From the NCBI GenBank assembly GCA_023374025.1, contig SIJG01000062.1:753488-817487 (forward strand): a stretch of DNA of 64,000 nt, given 5' to 3'. Shown piece by piece: positions 56,625-64,000 of the stretch. Each line of letters begins with the position of its first letter. The stretch's first letter is position 1. The notes under the pieces were generated by a model. The model did no database searches and was not told the origin of the DNA. It saw only the letters and a list, made by a program, of their open reading frames with translations. Origin of the DNA: Heterodera schachtii. Its lineage: Eukaryota > Nematoda > Chromadorea > Rhabditida > Heteroderidae. A program made the position numbers and the translations under genes.

Positions 56625-57580
56625 ATTGTTTTAGTTTAATTTGTTTATGCATTTTTTAAAATTGAAAGTTTTTTAGGTTTTGGTCCCTTCTCTTTTTTAA
56701 AGCAACAAAATGTTTATAATAATACATAATGTACAAATATTTTATAAACATACGTATGTATAAAAATTGAATGATAAAATGATTGTGTAAAAATTCAGAA
56801 TTGACCCAGCAGGATTTTTATGAAAAATTTCGGCCCCAACGGTTCCCGCCAATTTTCTCACCAAATTCGATAGAGAATTACTTTTTAATCTTTAAGAAAA
56901 ATACGTGATACATATCTATCTTTATTTTATTTTTCTAGGACTTTTGAATTTTTCTATCGCCCATCATTTTGTTTTTAAAGTCGAAACTGAAAATTTAAAA
57001 AATTCTCACTTTTGTTACTAAATTGACCCAAAACAATCTAAATTTAGTCATAAATCATTGCAACACCAAAACATGATCATTCTATACAGATACGAACATA
57101 AAAAATGAAATTCAAAAATTTGGACTTTCGACTTTTTGTTCGAATTCGATTCCGGGGTAGAAATTGTTCAAAAAGAATGTCAGATTAGTGATTAGCAACT
57201 CAGAAAACCCCACAAAACATGCTTTCACGACTTTTTTGAACAAACTTTTCGTCCAAAAAAGCGGGGACCACTTGCAGTAATTGTTCGAATTCGGTTTAGG
57301 TGTTCGAAATTGGTCGAAATAAATATCATAATCGTGATCAGCGACCTCGAAAACCCCAGAGTACTACTCAGAATCGCTTAAAATGAGCATTTTTGTCCTT
57401 TTTTTTATGGGACCAATGTTCCCGACTTTTACCTATTGTTTTAGTTTAATTTGTTTATGCATTTTTTAAAATTGAAAGTTTTTTAGGTTTTGGTCCCTTC
57501 TCTTTTTTAAAGCAACAAAATGTTTATAATAATACATAATTGTACAAATATTTTATCAACATACGTATGTATAAAAATTG
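56625..57580. repeat. 146-base direct repeats flanking a 664-base insertion in unit B
   Basis: ATTGTTTTAGTTTAATTTGT at 56625 and at 57435 start near-identical segments of about 146 bases, ending at TATGTATAAAAATTG. Unit A has this segment once (near 49617). The DNA between the two copies (56771-57434) is not found in unit A and has no recognised coding content. Confidence 0.8.
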
Positions 57581-58472
57581 TCTTATAATTGAAATTTTTT
57601 GCCTCTCTCTGATAATTTTGATAAATGATAATAAATGTTCCCCCAAAAATGACTGGTAAATATAAAAAACAAAGGTGAGAGGGATAAAAGAGAGACAAAA
57701 CACACTCATACATTTGGTGGACTCTTACAAATTTCTTTGAATCTGCCGCTTTGGATTGATTGACTGACAAGTCCAATAATTGTGCCGTTGGGCGCCCCCA
57801 AAATTTGATAAGAAAATTAATAGCGAAAATGAATTATTTGTTTTATTTTTTCAATTCAAAAAAATTTCGACATTTTATTTTTCTGTTGCTTTCCATTTCA
57901 ATCCTCCAATATTTCGTCTCCAAATTGTTTTTTCCAGTTTGAAATGCTTTTTATATCAATTTTCAGCATTTCAGCTTTTGACTTGTCACTCATTTTTGGA
58001 TTTTCTCTTTTTATCTGCCAATAAATTTTATTTTTACTATTTTTTCTTTCTCCGTTATTTTACAGCAAATTCCAAATTGTTTTGTTGGATTAATAAGGCG
58101 GATTCGTCCGGCTACGGATCTTGAATCCTAATTCTGCAAATGAATTCGCAAAATTGAATCGCCCCGGTTAATGCTCCTATTCTGGGATTTTTCTCCTCAA
58201 AAAATCTTACAAAGCTTTATTCTGTTGATTATAATTTACTTTTAACCAGTTTTTCCATTGGATTTTTTTTAAATAAAATTTTAAAATAAAAAAATTTTGA
58301 AAATTACCGATTACGGGAAATTACGGCCTTTTTGGACCCCCCTAATTACGGATTTCCGTAACTAGGAAAACGCCGTAATTACGGATTACGGGTTTCCGTA
58401 ATTGAAAATCCAGTTGTGTGCAGCACTGATTCATACAAAATCGCCCGCCCTCTGCTGATTGAATGCATGGAT

Positions 58473-58794
58473 TATTTTATTTATTAGCTTCGCTAATCTC
58501 TGCTTTTGCGTGAGCCGTCCCCGCAGGCGAAACGCGAAGGGCGCGGATCGATTCGATTGTTCCGTCTCTTCGTCACATCTTTCACAGTGCAACGACCTTA
58601 TTCCTCCGCAAAATCCACATTTAAAAATTATTTTAACAGAAAAAAACATTGAACTTTGAGATTATTCTTTGATCATAGCTTCTTTTTTACATATTTGTTT
58701 TGCCAAAGAGTGAATAAATTGCGGATTTATTTTAGTGAATATTTTTTGTTTTTAAATTTGTCAAAAATTGGCATTTAATTTTGTACATAATCGA
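58473..58794. other. Spacer before the FMO gene
   Basis: A GC-richer patch at 58490-58620 has open frames on both strands (minus strand: CGFCGGIRSLHCERCDEETE, with a CxxC...CxxC pattern), which may be a fragment of an unrecognised gene. The rest is AT-rich and probably contains the FMO promoter. Confidence 0.4.
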
Positions 58795-58857
58795 ATGAAA
58801 ATGGATATATTTTTAGACAGCATTTTTTTTAGTATTTTTAAATTTCATCGTCAAATT

Positions 58858-61800
58858 ATGAAAGTCTGCATAATTGGGGCCGGCGTCAGTGGCCTCACGG
58901 CTATAAAAGTAACAATTAATTAATTAATATTTTAATTATATTTTTAATGATTGCGATAGGCTTGCATTGAAGAAGGAATTACTGACATTGTGTGCTATGA
59001 AAAAACTTCACAAAATTGGTGGACTTTGGAATTATCGACCAGATAAAGTCGAGGTAATTTTTATATTGTAAATTCAAAGAATTTTATTTTAATTAAATAT
59101 TTTAACTTTTCAATTTTATTTAAGTGTGCGACTGTTATGGCTTCAACTGTGGTAAATTATTTTTTTAAATGAATAAAAATTATTGCAAAGGATACACTTT
59201 AATTCAATTCAGATTAATACATCCAAAGAAATGATGGCATATTCCGATTTTGTAAGACTCATTTTTATTATTGAAATTTTTTTTTAATTCCTATTTTGCA
59301 CATTAATTAAATTAATTGCCTTTTTAAGCCTCCGCCCATTGAATTTCCAAATTTTATGCACCATTCGTATGTGCAAAAATATGTTGAAATGTACGCGGAC
59401 CATTTCAATCTCGCGAAATACATTGAATTTAACACCGAAGTTAAAGAGGTGTCAATTAAAATTGTAGATTATTTAAATAAATTTAAACAATTAAATGGTC
59501 TTCAGATGACATTGAACAATATGGCATTTGGCAAGTCCAACTTTCGGTTGGCCAATTACGCCAATTTGATGCTGCAATGATTTGCACGGGCCATCACTGC
59601 GAGCCATTGGTGCCGCAAATTACAGGTTAAAAAAAATAATTAATTTTATTCATTTTGGCTTACTTCTTTTTTTGTTAATTATTTCGGCGAGTTAATTAGC
59701 ATGTTAAATGACTTGTCAGAATGGTCACCTTAAAATCAGCGCATTAAATCAGCACACTTTTGAATTCTTTGCTTCCAGGATAACATTTTTAATGCTTATT
59801 TTTGCATTTTCATGCCTCTTTTTCTTTTCCAGAAACTTCTAATTTTTAAATTAATTTTTTATTTTTTCGAATATTTCCAATTCTTCACTTTTTTTGTCCA
59901 CAATTGAAGCAAAAAAGAAAAAAAAGTCGCCTTTCAGATGGAATTTTCGACAATTTTCCTTGAAATTGCAAAAAATTTTTCCGCTTTTTTTACTGCTTTT
60001 ATTCATATTTTTGATTTTTTTTCCTAATTATTGCGTAAAAATCTCAAATTTAATTTAGGCCTTGAGAATTTCAAAGGCCAAATTTTGCATGCCAAACAGT
60101 ACCGCGACTATAAGGGATTTGAAGACAAAAATGTATTCATTGTTGGCATTGGCAATTCCGCGTTGGACATTGGTGTCGAATTGGCAAAAATCGCGAAAAA
60201 TGTGGGAATTTTGAATTTTTAAATTTAGAAACTGAAATTGAAAAATTCGAATAATTTAATAAAAAATATTTCATAATTAGCCGTAAAATATGTAATGTCT
60301 TTAAAAATAGGTCACCATTTCCACCCGACGCGGCACTTGGGTGTTCAATCGCGTCATCCAAAATGGGCTACCGTATGATGTTGTTTATCAGAGTCGGTTT
60401 TACGATTGGCTGATGCGCATTTTGCCATGGACAATTGCCAACGATTTTCATGAGCATCGAATGCAACAGAGAATGTTAATTAATTCTAATAATAATAATA
60501 ATTTAAAAACAGTAGTGACAGCAATAAAAAATTCAAAAATTTTATTCAATAAAGAAATTATTTTAAAAAATGATAAAATTGTTGATAGTTTGAAAATAAA
60601 TTGATGATTAAATTGAGTTATTTTAGAGAATTTTTATTAAGGCAGAAAGTCTAGAATCTTCAAAGTCAGAACTTTCAGCCTAAAAGCAAAAATAGATATT
60701 ACAATAATAAGTTTTTCAAATGATTCAATAAAAAAAATTATTTTCTTACCCATTAGCATATTTTAGTGAAGATTTTTTTAAACAAATTTTGAAGAAAAAT
60801 AATTTTATTTTTTTAATTCTATTTGTGAAAAATTCTTTTATGAATTCAAATAAATAAGGAGATGAGAAAAAAAAATTGGTATTTAATAATTTTCCAGAAT
60901 AAGATTTCGAGAAAAACATAATAACACCGAAATTCAGGGACCATGACATGTACGGACTTCGTCCAGCACATCGCTTCTTCCAACAACACCCAGCAGTGAA
61001 CGACTGTTTGGCCAATCTGTTGGCCAGTGGCCGTATTACAATTACCGTATGTAATTAATTATAATATTATTATTAATAATAATAAAAATAGAAATATTTA
61101 ATAGGACGACATTTCCTCCATTGGCGAACACTCAATTTGCGTAAAAGATGGACGTGAATTCAGCGCAGATGTGATCATTTTGTGCACCGGATACACTTTC
61201 GGAGTTCCATTCATTAGGCCGGCAGAATTAATTCCCATCAGAGTAAACATTTTAATAGAGTTTTAATGTTGAAAATATGAATAATATTGCTCCGGGGCTT
61301 CGGGTATAACTCCGCCTATTGTCCAAATTGAATGCAATTTGATATCATTCAATAGCACTAAATATTCTAAATTAGCTTGCAAAATTAAAAAGCGTTTAAA
61401 CCAGTTTTTTAACTTACATTTTTTCGTTTTTCTTTCGTTTTTTTAACTTTTAAGAAAATTATAAAAAATCGTTTTGTGTTTTTGGCTCTGGGGTATCTGA
61501 TCAATATTAAGCTAAACTTTAATGTTATTAAACGCTCCATTTCAGAAACAAAATGAAATTGACTTGTACAAATATGTTTTCCCGCCCTCAAATTATGTGG
61601 CAAAACGTCTGGCGGTTATTGGTTTGGTGCAGCCAATTGGGAGTGTGGTAAGCAAAAAAAAATTGAAAGTTTTTGAGGTAAAATCCCATAATTTTTTTTT
61701 TAATTTTTTTAATTCATCAAAAATAACTTTGTTTGAAGCTTCAGAGTGTTGCTTTTTTGTTTTTCCTTTTTTTAAACTTACTGATGGATTATTTTCTTTA

Positions 61801-63022
61801 TTATTGGGCATGTAATTGCCCTCTTTTGTGTTTTTATGCCTTTTATTTTTGGCATTTTTGCCGAAAAATTCGCCTCAAGCATCGACTTATTTGATTTTTT
61901 AAAAGAATTTATAATTTTTATTTTATTCTCAGGCACCCATTGCCGAGATGCAATCCCGCTGGGCGGCCGCAGTTTTTGCTGGTCGTCTTCAACTTCCCGA
62001 CAATGGCACAATGTGTGAGGACATAGCACAGACGCGGGCACAAATGCGTCGTCAATATTTCGAGTCGGCCAAACACACTGTCCAAGTGCCGTTCATCCCG
62101 TACATGGACGAACTGGCCGAACTCGTGGGATGCAAGCCGAACCTGGCAAAGGTGGTTGGCACTTTATAATTGAGAGTGCATTTGGCACAATTACACATTC
62201 CATGGGACAATTTAATGAATAAAAAAAAGTTGAAATTTACCTAATTTATTAATAGTTTTTTTTGCAATAATAACTGGATTTATCAATGAAAATGCAAAAT
62301 TGAAACCTGCGGAAGATAAAACAAACAATCCATTAAAAATATTAATTTCTTTTTGATTATTTAAAAATTCCGAATAAATGAATTTATTGCCATTAAAACT
62401 CAGTCAAAAAGAGCATAATTAATAATTACATAGTTCAATTTCAAAGTAAATAAATACTTTTCAGCTTTTTATGGACGACCCAAAATTTGCACTCCGTTTG
62501 TTTTTTGGCCCAAATGTGCCGTATGTTTATCGAATTTCGGGCCTGAACAGATGGCACAAAGCCAAAATTGCGATAAATTCACTGCCGAGGCGTGTCAAAA
62601 TGCCATTAATGCAATGGTAAAAAGAAATTAAAATTGAAAAAAATGATTAATATTTTATTTAATTGTTTATTTCATCAAACAATATATAAAATGTTGTAAA
62701 TTTTTATTTTTAATTATTAGAAATATTTTTAATAAATTAAATAATAATTATTTAATGCATAATTGGATAAATTAAAATTCTTAGTGGCGGACCAACTCGC
62801 GAAATGCCAACGCGCAAATGCAAAGGTTTGATGCATCGATGCTTCAAATTTGGCACAACAAAATGTTTTGCTCTTTATTTCGGCATTCTGTTCACTTTTC
62901 ACTTATGGGTTTTTGGGCGTTACGATGCCTTTTCCATGTCAATGTTCATCGTCTACAACAGTTTGATCAGTCTGATCAGTGTCTTTGTTTGGCTGTTCTT
63001 TTTTGATTTTGTTTGGCTGTGA
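58858..63022 (+). CDS. Flavin-containing monooxygenase (dimethylaniline monooxygenase family), with apparent frame breaks
   Basis: About 14 exons. Exon 1 (58858-58908) encodes MKVCIIGAGVSGLTAIK, the FAD-binding GxGxxG; an in-frame ATG at 58795 is also possible. Then come EEGITDIVCYEKTSQ; INTSKEMMAYSDF (59214-59252); FPNFMHHSYVQKYVEMYADH; AAMICTGHHCEPLVPQ; the FMO fingerprint FKGQILHAKQYRDY (60059-60202) with the NADPH site IVGIGNSALDIGVELA; VTISTRRGTWVFNRVIQNGL; YGLRPAHRFFQQHPAVND; VIILCTGYTFGVPF; KRLAVIGLVQPIGSV; MQSRWAAAVFAGRL; and a last exon (62786-63022) with two membrane helices. FMOs oxygenate N- and S-nucleophiles at the ER membrane. One extra A in TTCACAAAATTGG near 59012 breaks the frame at the GGLWNYR segment, and a second break precedes the AAMICTG segment near 59505. 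These are either sequence errors or signs of a pseudogene. Confidence 0.85.
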
Positions 63023-63803
63023 AAAGTGCTCATTGATAACTAATTTATACACATTTCAGTTTATTTTAGAACAATTTTTACTTTATTTTTATGGAAATAT
63101 TCTTTCATTATAATTTATAAATTTTTTTTATCCTTCCATTTTTAAATCATAATGAAAATAAATTTATTATTATAAAATTTTATTTATACTTCTCCTTTCT
63201 AAATTATGAATTCATTATTCTATTTAGGTTCACAATTCTTCAAATGCAAAAGATTACTTCATTTTAACTTAAAAAATAAATAAATTGCCTCTCATTTTTA
63301 TCAATTTCGCCCGCACAATTGCAACTGGTTAAGAAAATAAATATAAATTATGGAGACGAATTTTTGGGAAAATTTTTCTCTTATGGGTTATTTTCTGAAA
63401 TTTTGGTCAATTTTCAGGGGTATATTTTCTTAAATTTTTTGGGAGCGATTCTTATTGGTGTATTTTTCGTTTTTATTGCACCTTTGCCAGGTAAAAACCT
63501 AAAAAGCCGGTCTCTATTCATATACACATTTGAATTTATTTTAGAAATTTTATAATAAAAATATTGTTTTTTTGTGAAATTTATATTTTATTTAAACATT
63601 TGTTCTTTCGAAAAAATCTTCTTTCAACATCCTTCTCCATTCTAAAACATAATGGAATATAAATTTTTAAATTCTTATTATTTTTCTTCTTCTTTATGTT
63701 AATAATTCTTCAATTGCATATTTTGATTCCAAATAATTATAAATTATATTTTTTATAAATTACCTGAAAAAATCTTCAGTGCAAAATTCACATGAAGCTT
63801 TTA
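63023..63803. other. AT-rich spacer downstream of FMO
   Basis: Strongly AT-rich. The patch at 63405-63520 (GGGGTATATTTTCTTAAA, GTGTATTTTTCGTTTTTATTGCA) matches motifs inside the hAT-like MITEs and is probably a MITE fragment. No gene is supported. Confidence 0.55.
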
Positions 63804-63960
63804 CAGGGCTGCCATCGTCCAAGGTCGGCTTCCAAGGACGGGTATGCCGATTTGCAAGGACATAACGGGGAAAATTCATGAAATTCAAGGACATTTAAAA
63901 TTTTTATTATATGCAATGTTTTTTTGTTTCTGTTGTTAATTTTTCACGGATGGCAGCTCT
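63804..63960. mobile_element. Small MITE-like element with CAGGGCTGCCATC termini
   Basis: Left CAGGGCTGCCATC and right GATGGCAGCTCTG are inverted with one mismatch, 157 bases apart. CAGGG..CTG ends resemble hAT termini. Flanks are only partly alike, so the target duplication is not certain. Confidence 0.6.
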
Positions 63961-64000
63961 GTTTTACCACCATAATTATTTTCACCGTTTAAAAACCGCT

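Larger units (their letters stand above)
50653..58472. repeat. 7.1-kb tandem duplication, unit B
   Basis: Second copy of 43556-50652. It differs by loss of about 100 bases between G runs near 56115 and by an extra 810-base segment at 56625-57434. It ends TTGAATGCATGGAT at 58472, then unique sequence begins; the same TTGAATGCATGGAT forms the A/B junction at 50641-50654. Confidence 0.92.

Noticed and set aside
58431..58649. 72-codon minus-strand frame with Cys pairs
   Set aside because: Too short, partly within repeated border sequence, and no family recognised; mentioned only in the spacer entry.

Overview
This window looks like nuclear DNA of a plant-parasitic cyst nematode (Globodera/Heterodera type). 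The reasons are a B30.2/SPRY gene of the lineage-expanded RanBPM-like family with its serine-rich N-terminus, eukaryotic genes split by many short introns (often about 50 nt, GT..AG), nematode-type 5S rRNA genes, a Fer-like SH2-tyrosine kinase, an NPR-type peptide GPCR, and AT-rich intergenic DNA full of small inverted-repeat elements. The genus is inferred from family resemblance only.

Layout. 1-6.9 kb: an SPRY gene (minus strand) with a 5S rRNA gene downstream of it. The 2.5-kb block holding the 5S gene and the 3' SPRY exons is repeated on the other side of the gene as a frameshifted partial copy. 7.4-25.5 kb: a cassette present three times. Each copy has a RidA-family imine deaminase gene (minus) and an SH2-tyrosine kinase gene (plus) diverging from a shared 0.4-kb promoter, followed by a scrambled gene whose N-terminal half lies on the minus strand and C-terminal half on the plus strand. 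Copies are separated by hAT-like MITEs and other repeats. 26.9-31.2 kb: unrecognised low-confidence plus-strand genes, with a foldback element whose arms are 12-bp tandem repeats. 31.6-32.2 kb: a palindromic MITE and a third, isolated 5S gene. 33.5-37.8 kb: a peptide GPCR gene (minus, 12 visible exons) with a TSD-flanked MITE in one intron. 38.4-43.2 kb: poly-G/C tracts, a 120-bp minisatellite, and a fourth remnant of the scrambled gene family whose intron has been hit by at least three nested elements. 43.5-58.5 kb: a tandem duplication of a 7.1-kb block carrying a foldback element, a 49-residue membrane micropeptide gene and a PAF-acetylhydrolase-like gene lacking its N-terminal region. 58.9-63.0 kb: a flavin-containing monooxygenase gene (plus, about 14 exons) with apparent frame breaks.

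The genes do not form one pathway. The dominant theme is recent segmental duplication: one doublet of 2.5 kb, one triplet of 5-6 kb and one doublet of 7 kb, all nearly identical and with repeat elements at or near several junctions. Because the copies are so similar, part of this could be unmerged haplotypes in an assembly. However, the copies are in tandem with distinct junctions and distinct transposon insertions, which favours real duplication for at least some.

The most interesting biology is the kinase (an HCD catalytic loop in place of HRD, and no activation-loop tyrosine), its amplification with RidA, the inverted-halves gene, and several insertions whose empty sites are preserved in sister copies inside the same window.
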